Below, one piece after another: positions 54,605 through 63,045 of a stretch of 64,000 nucleotides of DNA (position 1 is its first letter; each line of letters starts with the position of its first letter). The notes under the pieces are model-generated. The model did not search any database. It was given only the letters and a program-made list of their open reading frames with translations, and was not told the origin of the DNA. Source of the stretch: Nisaea sediminum (GTDB lineage: Bacteria > Pseudomonadota > Alphaproteobacteria > Thalassobaculales > Thalassobaculaceae); the NCBI RefSeq assembly GCF_014904705.1, contig NZ_JACZCQ010000003.1, forward strand, positions 434,001 to 498,000, read 5' to 3'. A program made the position numbers and the translations under genes.

Positions 54605-55495
54605 TCAAAGCTTGACCGCGAACCGCCGCTCGAGGCGGACCGTAAGACGGGCGATCGGATAGCAGTAGGCAAAGAAAATGAGCAGCGCGAAGCCATAGAA
54701 CGGCACCAGAAGTTCCGGCTGGTTGCCGGCGGACTCCATGGCCTGCCGGCTCAGAGTGAGCAACTCCTCGACGCCAAGCAGAGAGCAGAGCGGGGTCGCC
54801 ATAGTCAGGATTGCGTACCAGTTCATCCAGGGCGGGATCATCCGCTTGAAGCATTGCGGCAGGATGATGCGCCAGAGCGTCTGCGTGCGGGTGAAAGCAA
54901 GAGACTCTGAGGCCTCCCACTGCGCCGTCGGAACCGACTGCACGGCGCCCCGAACGATCTCGGAAATGTTCGCCATGACCGGCAGACTGAGGCCGATCAC
55001 AGCCTTCATCCAGTCCGGCACCGGAATAATCATGTCGCCAATCACGATTTCAAACGGAAAGGCGAGCAGAACGATGTAGAGCAGGACGAGCCAAGGCGAA
55101 TTGCGAAACGCCTGAGTGATGAACTTCGCCGCAATCCGAACCGCCGGATTGAGCGAGATCTGCGCCAACCCCAGCACCGCCCCGAGCGCTGTCCCGATCG
55201 CCATTGCGAAGAAGGAGATCAGCACGTTGAAAAGAAAACCCTTAGACGTCAGGAACCAGAGCCAGCGGAACAGGGTTTGAAACGCATCGGTGGTATTGAA
55301 CGCGGCCTCTGCGGCAAGCGGCCAGAGGCCGCTCACGAATGCGAGCAGCACCGGGACCCATAGCGGAATACCGGCGAGCCACCGGGTCAGCAAATAGGGG
55401 TCCGGACCACGGGCTTTCGCCCGATCGAGCGGGAGAAGCACCGGCAGATCGGTCGTGGCCGGAGCGGCAACGCCTGGGATCCGGCGCGCGTTCAC
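54605..55495 (-). CDS. polar amino-acid ABC transporter permease (second)
   Basis: 296 residues from a GTG at 55495 that overlaps the upstream permease stop (GTGA). Membrane segments from about 40, with the HisMQ-type core GTALGAVLGLAQISLNPAV near 102, RNSPWLVLLYIVLLAF near 131, and EASESLAFTRTQTLWRIILPQ near 196, the ATPase-contact EAA loop. An inner-membrane subunit. A TTG at 55531 further in is rejected. Confidence 0.88.
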   Translation of the reverse strand: MNARRIPGVAAPATTDLPVLLPLDRAKARGPDPYLLTRWLAGIPLWVPVLLAFVSGLWPLAAEAAFNTTDAFQTLFRWLWFLTSKGFLFNVLISFFAMAIGTALGAVLGLAQISLNPAVRIAAKFITQAFRNSPWLVLLYIVLLAFPFEIVIGDMIIPVPDWMKAVIGLSLPVMANISEIVRGAVQSVPTAQWEASESLAFTRTQTLWRIILPQCFKRMIPPWMNWYAILTMATPLCSLLGVEELLTLSRQAMESAGNQPELLVPFYGFALLIFFAYCYPIARLTVRLERRFAVKL

Positions 55496-56247
55496 AGCCC
55501 GTACCCGGGAATGCGCATCGCCTTTTCCCAACGGTGCATGGAAAAGACCAGGATGCCGACGAGGCCGATATAAATCAGAAACACCATGGTCAGCGACGGA
55601 TACATCGCCGAGGGATAATCGTTCCAGATCCCGACGAACTGGTAGAGCAGCTCCGGAACGGCAATCGCGAGAGCCTGCGTCGTGGTCTTCACCAAGTTGA
55701 CCAGGTTGTTATTCAAGGCCGGCAGGCTGACCCGGAAAGCGAGCGGAAAAACGATGTATATGTAGGTTTGCAACCGATTGAAGCCGAGTGCTTCCGCCGC
55801 TTCCTTGGTCGAGTCCGGAACCGCCTCGATCCCTGAGCGGAAGATCTCCACGTTAAAGGCACCCGCAAAAAAGCTGAGAGAAATGATCGCCCAGCCGACA
55901 TTGGTGATGACCGGAACCTCAAGCCAGCCATCCGGCGAATAGGTCGGCGTGAACTGCCCGAGCGCGAAATAGAAGAACAGCAACTGCACGAAAGGCGGGG
56001 TGTTCCGGAAAAACTGGATATAGCCTTGGACCACGGCGCGCAGGACTCGGTTTGGAGATCCCTGCGCCCAGGCTCCGACGATGCCTATCAGCACACTGAA
56101 AATGACGCAGGCGACCGAGAGCTCGAGCGTCACCCAAAATCCCTCCACGACCCGTTCCCATTGAACCGGATCGTGAAAGAAAATGAAGTTCCAGCGCGGC
56201 GCCACCTCGTAGAGATCGAGGAAAAACTGGCGAATGAAGTCGATCAT
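55492..56247 (-). CDS. polar amino-acid ABC transporter permease (first)
   Basis: 251 residues from the ATG at 56247. Five or six membrane segments. The HisMQ core LELSVACVIFSVLIGIVGAW is near 41, FFRNTPPFVQLLFFYFALG near 79, and KEAAEALGFNRLQTYIYIVFP near 150 (EAA loop). It pairs with the next permease to form the channel. A hairpin between this gene and the binding-protein gene may lower its expression relative to the binding protein. Confidence 0.92.
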   Translation of the reverse strand: MIDFIRQFFLDLYEVAPRWNFIFFHDPVQWERVVEGFWVTLELSVACVIFSVLIGIVGAWAQGSPNRVLRAVVQGYIQFFRNTPPFVQLLFFYFALGQFTPTYSPDGWLEVPVITNVGWAIISLSFFAGAFNVEIFRSGIEAVPDSTKEAAEALGFNRLQTYIYIVFPLAFRVSLPALNNNLVNLVKTTTQALAIAVPELLYQFVGIWNDYPSAMYPSLTMVFLIYIGLVGILVFSMHRWEKAMRIPGYGL

Positions 56248-56268
56248 CCGATCCGGTCCAATAGCTGA

Positions 56269-56296
56269 CGGAGGCGCCAACGCGGTGACGCCTCCG
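56269..56296 (-). promoter_or_regulatory. intra-operon hairpin after the substrate-binding-protein gene
   Basis: A perfect 8-bp stem CGGAGGCG / CGCCTCCG with a 12-base loop stands just downstream of the binding-protein stop. Such hairpins commonly stabilise the upstream message or attenuate transcription into the permease genes. Confidence 0.5.
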
Positions 56297-56316
56297 AAAG
56301 GAAGATCAGAATCTTA

Positions 56317-57144
56317 CTATTCGATCCAGTCCTTGAATCGCTCCTTCTTATCCGCGAGGAAGGAGGTCGGCTTGATGCCCCACTTCTTCTCCCACTCGAT
56401 CAGCTGGCCATTCTGCAGCCAGTTGTAGCTGAGACCGGACATGAAGTTGCCAAAGATGCAATCCTTCTCGGCCAGCGGCACAGCGAGTCCCCATGGATTG
56501 TCGTCTTCGGAGCTCAACGGCATCTCGAAATCGTCCCAGTTGCCGGACGCCAGGTCGGAGCCGATGGAGGAATCGTCGTAGACCCAGGCGATGCATTTCT
56601 TGTCGCGCAGAGCCTGCTTGGCCTCGGCGTTGCCGGTGAAGGCAATGACCTTGGCACCGTACCGCTCCGTCACAATCTTGTTGTAGAAGGCACCCTGCTT
56701 CCCGCAGATCGGCTTGCCGCGCAGGTCTTCCCACTTGGTCAGACCGAGCGCCTTCGGCGCCATGATATTGGTGCCGGACGTATAATAGTTCGGCTGCACG
56801 ATACCGACGATCTTACGCCGATCGGGCCGGTCGGACATGGTTGCGATCATCAGATCGATCTTGCCCTGCTCAAGGAACTGCATCCGGTTCGACGACTGCA
56901 CCGGAACCAGCTCGACATCGACGCCCATCGCTTCCGCGGCGGCTTTCGCCATGTCGATTTCCATCCCGACGAGATTGCCTGACTCGTCCCTGAAGCCCCA
57001 CGGCTTGTAGTCGGCCTTGACGCCCACCACCATCTTGCCGCGGCTCATGACCTTGTTCCAGGTGTCGTTCGTGCATTGCGCGGCAGTGGCAATGCCAGCG
57101 GATGCCATCAACACCGCAGCCGAAAGCATGAAAACTTTCTTCAT
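56317..57144 (-). CDS. periplasmic amino-acid-binding protein of ABC transporter
   Basis: 275 residues with a signal peptide (1-21). MVVGVKADYKPWGFRDESGNLVGMEIDMAKAAAEAMGVDVELVPV near 35-78 is the opening of family-3 solute-binding proteins. Later GAKVIAFTGNAEAKQALRD and a KDCIFGNFMSGL segment follow. It captures the substrate, probably a polar amino acid, for the permease pair. First gene of the operon, divergent from an RpiR-type regulator. Confidence 0.93.
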   Translation of the reverse strand: MKKVFMLSAAVLMASAGIATAAQCTNDTWNKVMSRGKMVVGVKADYKPWGFRDESGNLVGMEIDMAKAAAEAMGVDVELVPVQSSNRMQFLEQGKIDLMIATMSDRPDRRKIVGIVQPNYYTSGTNIMAPKALGLTKWEDLRGKPICGKQGAFYNKIVTERYGAKVIAFTGNAEAKQALRDKKCIAWVYDDSSIGSDLASGNWDDFEMPLSSEDDNPWGLAVPLAEKDCIFGNFMSGLSYNWLQNGQLIEWEKKWGIKPTSFLADKKERFKDWIE

Positions 57145-57269
57145 CTGAGAATCTCCTGTTGTCGCTTAGCCTCACTGAACCGGACGCGATCCGGCCCCTG
57201 CCATTTGGCATGATGTTTTTCTTGTCGCCGCCAGCCCAGAACAGCCCACGCGGCGTTGCGAAAACGGTA

Positions 57270-57285
57270 CGAAACAAATGTTTCG
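57270..57285. promoter_or_regulatory. inverted repeat, candidate RpiR operator 1
   Basis: CGAAAC-AAAT-GTTTCG is a 16-base dyad in the space between the ABC operon and the RpiR-type gene. Its position fits a regulator-binding site. Binding is not shown. Confidence 0.45.
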
Positions 57286-57345
57286 ATTGTCAATCTTAAC
57301 GGCTCCCCATCAAATGCCGGGTATAGGGCGATTTTCCTCTATACT

Positions 57346-57382
57346 TGTAACGGTGATCTCATATTTTGTTCCAAACGTTACA
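57346..57382. promoter_or_regulatory. inverted repeat, candidate RpiR operator 2
   Basis: TGTAACG and CGTTACA form a perfect 7-base inverted repeat separated by 23 bases, ending 18 bases before the regulator ATG at 57400. It may be an autoregulatory site. Confidence 0.45.
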
Positions 57383-57399
57383 CATCGCGAGGCCGCGGG

Positions 57400-58263
57400 A
57401 TGGACGATCTGATCAATGAGATTGCAGAAGCCCTGGCGGGATTGAGTCCGACCCTCCAGCGGGCGGCGGCAGCCGTGATGGAAAATCCGGGCGCGGTCGC
57501 GGTCAGTTCAATGCGACGCTTCGCGGATCGGGCAAAGGTCTCGCCGCCAACCATGCTCCGTCTGGCACGCCGCATGGGATACGAAAGCTATGAAGACTTC
57601 CGCGATGTATTCCGGGAAACCCTGACGGGCGGCCGGTACAGGGATCGTGCGACCGACCTGCGGCAGCAGACACGAGAGGGCGGCATTGCCCGCCTGGTCG
57701 GGGCCACGGCCACGGCCGGTATCGCGGCACTCGAACAGTTCAGCGAGCCACGTTTCGTGCGCGGCGTTGAAAAAGTGGCAACCCTGATCGCCGCGGCACC
57801 GAAGACCTACATAATTGCCACCGGAGCCACTTTCGGTACCGCAGCGACCTTTCATTATGTCTGCCGAATGGCGCAGCCCGCGCTCGAACTCGTCAATATC
57901 GCCGGACAGACGGCAACCGACGGAATTGCGACTATCGCCCCCGGAGAGGCAGTTTTTGCAATCAGCTCGGCGCCCTACGCTGGCCCGACGATCGAGGCAG
58001 CGGATTATGCCAAGCGAAACGGTGCCAAGGTCGCGATCCTGACGGACCGCCCCTCGTCGCCTCTCACGCGAATCGCCGATGCCGCGATCTTCGTCGGCAC
58101 GAGGAATCCGCATTACTTTCCCTCCAAGACCAGCCTCAACGCCGCCCTCGAAGCCGTCAGCGCGGCTGTCGCGGTAAAGCGCGGCGATGCGGCCATCGCG
58201 TCGATCGAACGTTTCGAGACGGCCCTCAAGAACACGAGCTTTTACTGGAGCGCAGCCGACTAG
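57400..58263 (+). CDS. RpiR/MurR-family transcriptional regulator
   Basis: 287 residues from the ATG at 57400. An N-terminal HTH (RFADRAKVSPPTMLRLARRMGYESYEDFRDV near 39-70) is followed by a SIS sugar-phosphate-type domain (YIIATGATFGTAATFHY near 129 and FAISSAPYAGPTIEAADYAKRNGAKVAILTD near 186-215). The regulator probably controls the divergent amino-acid ABC operon; such pairs are common in alphaproteobacteria. Confidence 0.92.
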   Translation: MDDLINEIAEALAGLSPTLQRAAAAVMENPGAVAVSSMRRFADRAKVSPPTMLRLARRMGYESYEDFRDVFRETLTGGRYRDRATDLRQQTREGGIARLVGATATAGIAALEQFSEPRFVRGVEKVATLIAAAPKTYIIATGATFGTAATFHYVCRMAQPALELVNIAGQTATDGIATIAPGEAVFAISSAPYAGPTIEAADYAKRNGAKVAILTDRPSSPLTRIADAAIFVGTRNPHYFPSKTSLNAALEAVSAAVAVKRGDAAIASIERFETALKNTSFYWSAAD

Positions 58264-58305
58264 CGCGAATGTTGCGCCGGGCCGGAGCCGCTCTATATCG
58301 ATTGC

Positions 58306-58830
58306 ATGTTTCTTCGCGCGTTCTTCAAGGCAGTATTGCTACTGCCCCCGTCGACGGTGCTTGCCGATCTCGCGGTCAGCTTCACGGAATCCTCACCAGT
58401 GGACCTGATCGTCGTGGAGAACCGGAGCGACTGCGACCTTCACGATTTCGGCCTGCAGATCGATCTGCGAAGCTCCGCCGGCGGCCTTGTCTTCGACATC
58501 TCCGAGGGCGGCGCCGGCGCGAGTGTCTACCAGCCGTTCGAGATCCTCGAGGGTCGGGAGGCGGTGCGTGGTTTTTCACCCGTCCGAGACGGAGACCGGA
58601 CCGCTTCGATCCAGTTCGGTACGCTGGAGGCGCGCCGCCGGGTAATCTTCATGGTCGATGTCGACGATACGCTGACGGACGGTGCCTGGAGCCAGACGGT
58701 GATTGACGGACTGGAGATCGCCGGCACGGGCCTGATCCTTACAATGGTCGGAGAAGCGCCCTCGACGGTCGTCTTCCTGCCGGACGGACAGGCGACGCTG
58801 CAAATCAGGGGATGCGGCCCGGTTTCATGA
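58306..58830 (+). CDS. hypothetical exported protein
   Basis: 174 residues with an N-terminal hydrophobic segment (1-20, VLADLAVSF). DLIVVENRSDCDLHDFGLQIDL and later VIFMVDVDDTLTDGAWSQTVIDGLEI read as beta-rich extracellular sequence, with Cys pairs at SDCD and GCGP. No family recognised. No clear ribosome site, so the start is uncertain. Confidence 0.55.
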   Translation: MFLRAFFKAVLLLPPSTVLADLAVSFTESSPVDLIVVENRSDCDLHDFGLQIDLRSSAGGLVFDISEGGAGASVYQPFEILEGREAVRGFSPVRDGDRTASIQFGTLEARRRVIFMVDVDDTLTDGAWSQTVIDGLEIAGTGLILTMVGEAPSTVVFLPDGQATLQIRGCGPVS

Positions 58831-58955
58831 GTGCGGCCCGTGCGGGCCCGGCTCCCGCGGCCGGAAAAACCTCAAACCGAAACAGGAAATATTCGTCCGC
58901 TATCAATGTTAGATTGACGTATTCTGCGCAGTACAATCAGACATGGCGCCAACGC

Positions 58956-59438
58956 ATGATCGCCTCTGAGAAGCGGCTGGAAGACGTAAGATCTCCCCTC
59001 GTGCGCGAGGCTTACAGGCTGTGGGAGGGCAAACGGGGCGACCGGCGCATGCCGGCCCGTGCGGATTTCGATCCGGTCGAGATGCCGAAACTGCTCTCCT
59101 CCATGATCCTTGTCGATGTCGAGCGACCGGAAATCCGGCTGAAAGTCCGGCTCGCAGGCACCAAGATCGTGGATATGTTCGGCAGCGACTATACCGGCAT
59201 GTACATGGACGAGATCGATTTCGGCGACGTCAGAAGCAAGGTGCTCGGCGAGTACATGCTCTGCGCCACCGAGAAGCGTCCCCTCTTTTCCGATCATTCC
59301 TTCCGGAAGATAAACGACTACTACCACTCCATCGAGCGCGTGCTCCTGCCGCTGTCGAACGACGGCGATACCGTCAACATGCTGATGGCGGTACTCGATT
59401 TCGAGCGGACGCGCGAGCCCCCGCCGGAAGACGGGTAG
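58956..59438 (+). CDS. PAS_5-type small PAS-domain protein (5 of 5)
   Basis: 160 residues from the ATG at 58956; an in-frame start at 58812 would add an odd basic N-terminus and overlap the previous gene. The shared pattern is VREAYRLWEGKRGDRRMPARADFDPVEMPKLLSSMILVDV, then LKVRLAGTKIVDMFGSDYTGMYMDEI and RVLLPLSNDGDTVNMLMAV. AT-rich upstream sequence supports the later start. Ligand unknown. Confidence 0.77.
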   Translation: MIASEKRLEDVRSPLVREAYRLWEGKRGDRRMPARADFDPVEMPKLLSSMILVDVERPEIRLKVRLAGTKIVDMFGSDYTGMYMDEIDFGDVRSKVLGEYMLCATEKRPLFSDHSFRKINDYYHSIERVLLPLSNDGDTVNMLMAVLDFERTREPPPEDG

Positions 59439-59454
59439 CCCCAGGTGGCGTCGC

Positions 59455-59484
59455 GCGCCGGACCGGCTTTACCCGGTCCGGCGC
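59455..59484. terminator. strong hairpin between converging genes
   Basis: A perfect 12-bp stem GCGCCGGACCGG / CCGGTCCGGCGC... with a short loop lies between the PAS_5 gene (+) and the 59503 gene (-). No long T tract, so it may be Rho-independent or a message-end stabiliser. Confidence 0.55.
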
Positions 59485-59502
59485 ACAAAGATACGAACCG
59501 GA

Positions 59503-59793
59503 TTACTCCGACGCGACCATGCCGCGCGCGATCACCAGCAGATCGTCTGCATATTGAAACTCGCCGGACTGACAACGCTGGGCGGCCAGATCCATAATAC
59601 CGTCAAAAGCCTTTGCCGCTTTCGGGCCGAGCACGGGATTTCCGGCCCGGGCCTCCTGCGTATCCTTGATCGCGGTTTCGCAGGCTTGCTGACTGGTGAT
59701 TTTCGTCGGGTTCTTTCCGGCGGCGAATGCCGAACCGGCCTGGGCGAGGACGACGACCGCCGCGACGCCGGTCAGCCTCTTGAGTGCGAACAT
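59503..59793 (-). CDS. small exported hypothetical protein
   Basis: 96 residues with a clear signal peptide (1-24, SAFAA). The mature part is a helical segment with two Cys (QQACETAI... QRCQSGEF) that could form a disulphide. No family recognised. It probably is periplasmic. Confidence 0.7.
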   Translation of the reverse strand: MFALKRLTGVAAVVVLAQAGSAFAAGKNPTKITSQQACETAIKDTQEARAGNPVLGPKAAKAFDGIMDLAAQRCQSGEFQYADDLLVIARGMVASE

Positions 59794-59977
59794 TTCAGGT
59801 CTCTCTCCGCGTCCGTGACATTTTCGGATGCACGTGACGTGGAAGAGAAATGGTCAACTCGAGACCGATTCAACAGGGGCAGCAAAAAAATTTTCGTCAC
59901 GCGAATACGGACAAAGTGGCCCGTACCCTGACAGCTTCACAAACTATGACGGCCGGCGTCGACGGGCCTTAGACGCT

Positions 59978-61201
59978 TCAGTTTTCAGCGTCGGTGACGC
60001 CTTCCTGCTCCGCGATGATCAGGAACTCGCCATCCTCGAGCGGCCGGTGGCGCGCGGCACCGGCGCGCTGGCTCCGGGTCAGAATGCGGCCGACCTGCTC
60101 GGGCGTCGCCTTGAGCCCGTATTCCGCCAGCTTCTGGACGACGGCACCGGAATCGCTCCACTTGCCGATGACCAGCTCCGCGGTGCGGCCGACGACTTCC
60201 GGCTCGAACGGGAACGCGAAACGGCGTTCGTTTGCATTCGTGAATTCGGTGATGGCGCGCCATTGCTCGTAGCGGAACGCGCCTCGGCCGACGATCGGCT
60301 TGTAATAGTCGATCGGCAGGCCGCTGATGCTCTCGACGAGCTGGCAGACTTCCGGCAACCGGTCCAGCTGGAGCCCCGTCTCGGCGCCGTAGATCATCTT
60401 GAGTGCCGCCGCGACAGTCTCCATGGAGGCGTTGCCGGCGCGATAGCCGATCCCGTTGATCGAGACCTGGAGCACGTCGGCGCCGCCCTCATATCCGCCG
60501 AGCACATTGGCGACCGCGAGACCGAAATCGTTGTGGCAATGAACCTCGACCTTGAGGCCCGTCTGTTGCTTGAGATGGCTGACCAGAAAGCGGATCGCGG
60601 CGGGCCGGGCTATCCCCTGGCTGTCGACGACGGTGATATATTCGGCGCCTTCCGCCTCCGCCGCCTTGGCGGCCATCGTGATGTGCTCGAGATCGGCGCG
60701 GGTCGTTTCCGGCATGAAGAGGTTCACGATACAGCCCGCCGCACGCGCCGCGCGAACCTCCTGCACCATCTTTTCGAACTGCGCCTCGCGGCTGGTCTTG
60801 AAGACATGCCGCTGCATCTCGTCGCCGATATGGTACCAGACCATGACATGGCGCACGCCGAGCTCGAGCGCCTTCTCGACCCGTCCCGGCTGCCACGTGA
60901 CCCAGAAATCCATGCCGAGATCCCGGCGCATGATCTCGCGGATGACCTCCTGCCAGCCTGGCACCGTCAGGAAGATCTCGGTGCGCCTGATCCCAAGGCG
61001 GGCCAGAGCCTCCGCGATCCTCACCTTGTCAGCCGTGGTGAACGCGAGATCTGCGGATTCCTCGCCGTCGCGCAGCGTCAGGTCGTGCAGCTCGACCGGG
61101 CGGGGCGGAACCGCGATGGCCGGATCGAAATTATGCCTGCTGGTGGCCCAGCGGGGGCCGTTCCAGGGTTGATTTTCCTGGGTTTCGCGCGTGTTCGACA
61201 T
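59978..61201 (-). CDS. DRE-TIM metallolyase-family carboxyltransferase-like enzyme (homocitrate/isopropylmalate-synthase/HMGL type)
   Basis: 407 residues from the ATG at 61201 with GGAGGG upstream. VELHDLTLRDGEES near 36-49 resembles the DRE-type metal motif (usually xDxTLRDGxQ). Later VEVHCHNDFGLAVANVLGGYEGGADVLQVSINGIGYRAGNAS near 225-265 has the HxHND metal ligands of the 2-isopropylmalate-synthase family. It would catalyse an acyl-CoA/2-oxoacid aldol-type step; the exact substrate is unknown. No other leucine or lysine genes are near, so it is probably not leuA. Confidence 0.85.
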   Translation of the reverse strand: MSNTRETQENQPWNGPRWATSRHNFDPAIAVPPRPVELHDLTLRDGEESADLAFTTADKVRIAEALARLGIRRTEIFLTVPGWQEVIREIMRRDLGMDFWVTWQPGRVEKALELGVRHVMVWYHIGDEMQRHVFKTSREAQFEKMVQEVRAARAAGCIVNLFMPETTRADLEHITMAAKAAEAEGAEYITVVDSQGIARPAAIRFLVSHLKQQTGLKVEVHCHNDFGLAVANVLGGYEGGADVLQVSINGIGYRAGNASMETVAAALKMIYGAETGLQLDRLPEVCQLVESISGLPIDYYKPIVGRGAFRYEQWRAITEFTNANERRFAFPFEPEVVGRTAELVIGKWSDSGAVVQKLAEYGLKATPEQVGRILTRSQRAGAARHRPLEDGEFLIIAEQEGVTDAEN

Positions 61202-61521
61202 GGAAGTCCCTCCTCTTCGCCCTCGGGTCTTGCTGGCCCGTTCCGGCAGCATTCAGGGCACGCACCCGATCGCGTTGGAATTCGAGGTACTTGGTTGCCC
61301 GGCGAGAAGGATAAGCTCCTAAGCACTTCTTCAACAACTTCAAGACGCTTGAGCGCTGTACCCGTCGCAGCCGACAGCCGACTAGGGATGCTGGCAATAA
61401 GCGTCGCGCGCTGAGAACAGACAGCGCACGTTTGTCGGAGTGAGATTGTGAAAGCTTGCCGGAGCGCCCTGTCGAGCTTACCGCGCGGAGCGGAAAAACG
61501 CTTCAATATCAAGGCGGAAAG

Positions 61522-61597
<76 letters not shown>

Positions 61598-61704
61598 GCC
61601 CGTCGAAGGAGCGGATTGATACCGGAGCCCGTTCCGGATTGCAAGCCTTCGGTGACTGTTTTTCGACAGGTTTCCGGAATGCGGCGAAACGGGTGCGTCG
61701 GCGC

Positions 61705-62274
61705 CTATTCTCCGTTGGTCACCTTGATGTGGAACACCGCCCAGACCAGACCCGCGTCATCCTCGACGGCCTTGCCGCCGTCGAGTGCGCCCGGCTCGAA
61801 GACGAGCCAGAGCGGGCCGCGGCCGCCGAGCGGGATCGGTTTGCCGTCCGCCTCCAGCGCGAGCACCATTCCGGCCTTTCGCACGGCGGCCCGCTCGAAG
61901 CCGGGGGCGTAGCCGTCGAGCGCCTGCACCAGCACGCTGCTTCCCCCCGCGCCGGCGCTCTCGAGCACGGCCTCCAGCGCCGGGCCGCGAAAGCGGACCG
62001 CGCGCGGCCAATTCGGATAGCGGAGTTCCAGCTCTACCTGTGGGAGGGCCTCCAGCTCGCCCCAGGTGAAGCTGCGCGCCTTTTCGAAACGCTCCTCGAG
62101 GGCGTTCAGGAAGGCATCGCCGAACGGTTCCGAGGGACCCCGGTTCGGCTTCGAGACCAGACCGCTCACGGTCAGGACCACCAGGTCGGTGGAGTCGGAC
62201 CGCGCGTTTTGGGAGGCAAGGCTCAGTGAGAGGCAGAGTGCAAACGCCGTCAACAGGCGGATTGGGAAGATCAT
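61705..62274 (-). CDS. exported molybdopterin-dependent-oxidoreductase-like protein (SUOX-fold)
   Basis: 189 residues from the ATG at 62274. Signal peptide about 1-25. The mature part (FTWGELEALPQVELELRYPNWPRAVRFRGPALEAVLESAG, then VQALDGYAPGF) has the pattern of the C-terminal half of sulphite-oxidase-fold molybdopterin-binding proteins, but the Cys cofactor ligand is not visible, so it may not bind cofactor. Function unknown. Confidence 0.75.
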   Translation of the reverse strand: MIFPIRLLTAFALCLSLSLASQNARSDSTDLVVLTVSGLVSKPNRGPSEPFGDAFLNALEERFEKARSFTWGELEALPQVELELRYPNWPRAVRFRGPALEAVLESAGAGGSSVLVQALDGYAPGFERAAVRKAGMVLALEADGKPIPLGGRGPLWLVFEPGALDGGKAVEDDAGLVWAVFHIKVTNGE

Positions 62275-62362
62275 GGCCGTTCCCCTGCATGAGTTGCAGG
62301 ACGACTCTATCGAACCCCCGGTGCGGGCCAAAGCGACAAATCGGTGAAGGCGGTTGTTTCGG

Positions 62363-62917
62363 CTATTCGCCGGACGGAAGCGAGCGGCGCCAAGTGTGGC
62401 CCTGATCGGGGCCGAGCATCTGCTCTCGCAGCTCCTGCAGCGGATCCTTCTTCTTCTTCGGCATCAGCGGATCGTCCGGCAAGGCCTGCCAGTTCCAGTT
62501 TCCGGACTCATCGTCCGGCAGCGGCGCCTGTTTGGTCGGCTCGGTTTTCTTTCGCTCGCGGTATTTCGCTTCGGTCTGCGGCAATTTCTTCGCCGGGGCC
62601 TCAGTCTTTCCCAGAAGCCAGTCCATGCTGACCTCTTGTGGCTCGTCGCGCTTCGGTGCTGCCTTGGTCGCGGCTTTCGCGCGCTTGAGTTCGATTTTCA
62701 CCGTCTCGGCCTGCACGACGGCGCCGGCGCCGATCGTGCGCTTCTGTTCCGCCGGCAGGGCCTCGAAAGAGTCCTTAGCGCGATCGTAATGTTCGCGGTT
62801 GCCCGTCTCGGCGGCGGCCTCGAGATTGCGCGTCAGATCGCTCTCGCCATGGCTTTCCCGCGTCGAGTCGGCGAGGATCTTCAAACTCTTGCGTTCAATC
62901 TGGTCCACTTGCAGCAC
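62363..62917 (-). CDS. hypothetical helical, charged protein
   Basis: 184 residues, highly charged, mostly helical, with a Lys/Glu/Ala-rich middle and a late proline segment (PLPDDESGNWNWQALPDDPLMP). No membrane segment or catalytic motif. No family recognised. Lies between the molybdopterin-like gene and rodA, all on the minus strand. Confidence 0.6.
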   Translation of the reverse strand: MLQVDQIERKSLKILADSTRESHGESDLTRNLEAAAETGNREHYDRAKDSFEALPAEQKRTIGAGAVVQAETVKIELKRAKAATKAAPKRDEPQEVSMDWLLGKTEAPAKKLPQTEAKYRERKKTEPTKQAPLPDDESGNWNWQALPDDPLMPKKKKDPLQELREQMLGPDQGHTWRRSLPSGE

Positions 62918-63045
62918 TCACCCGGTTTGCCGGACCGCGCGATTCGGCGGGAGAAAGCCGCGCGCAGAACTCGAACACGCGAAGTTTACTTCAAAAATCG
63001 TCTAAAAGTCTATCGGAACGACTTTCGAAAAGCCTCAGCCACGCT

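Noticed and set aside
58913-58945. TTGACG and TACAAT upstream of the fifth PAS_5 gene as a sigma-70 promoter
   Set aside because: The boxes are only about 12 bases apart, not the needed 16-18.
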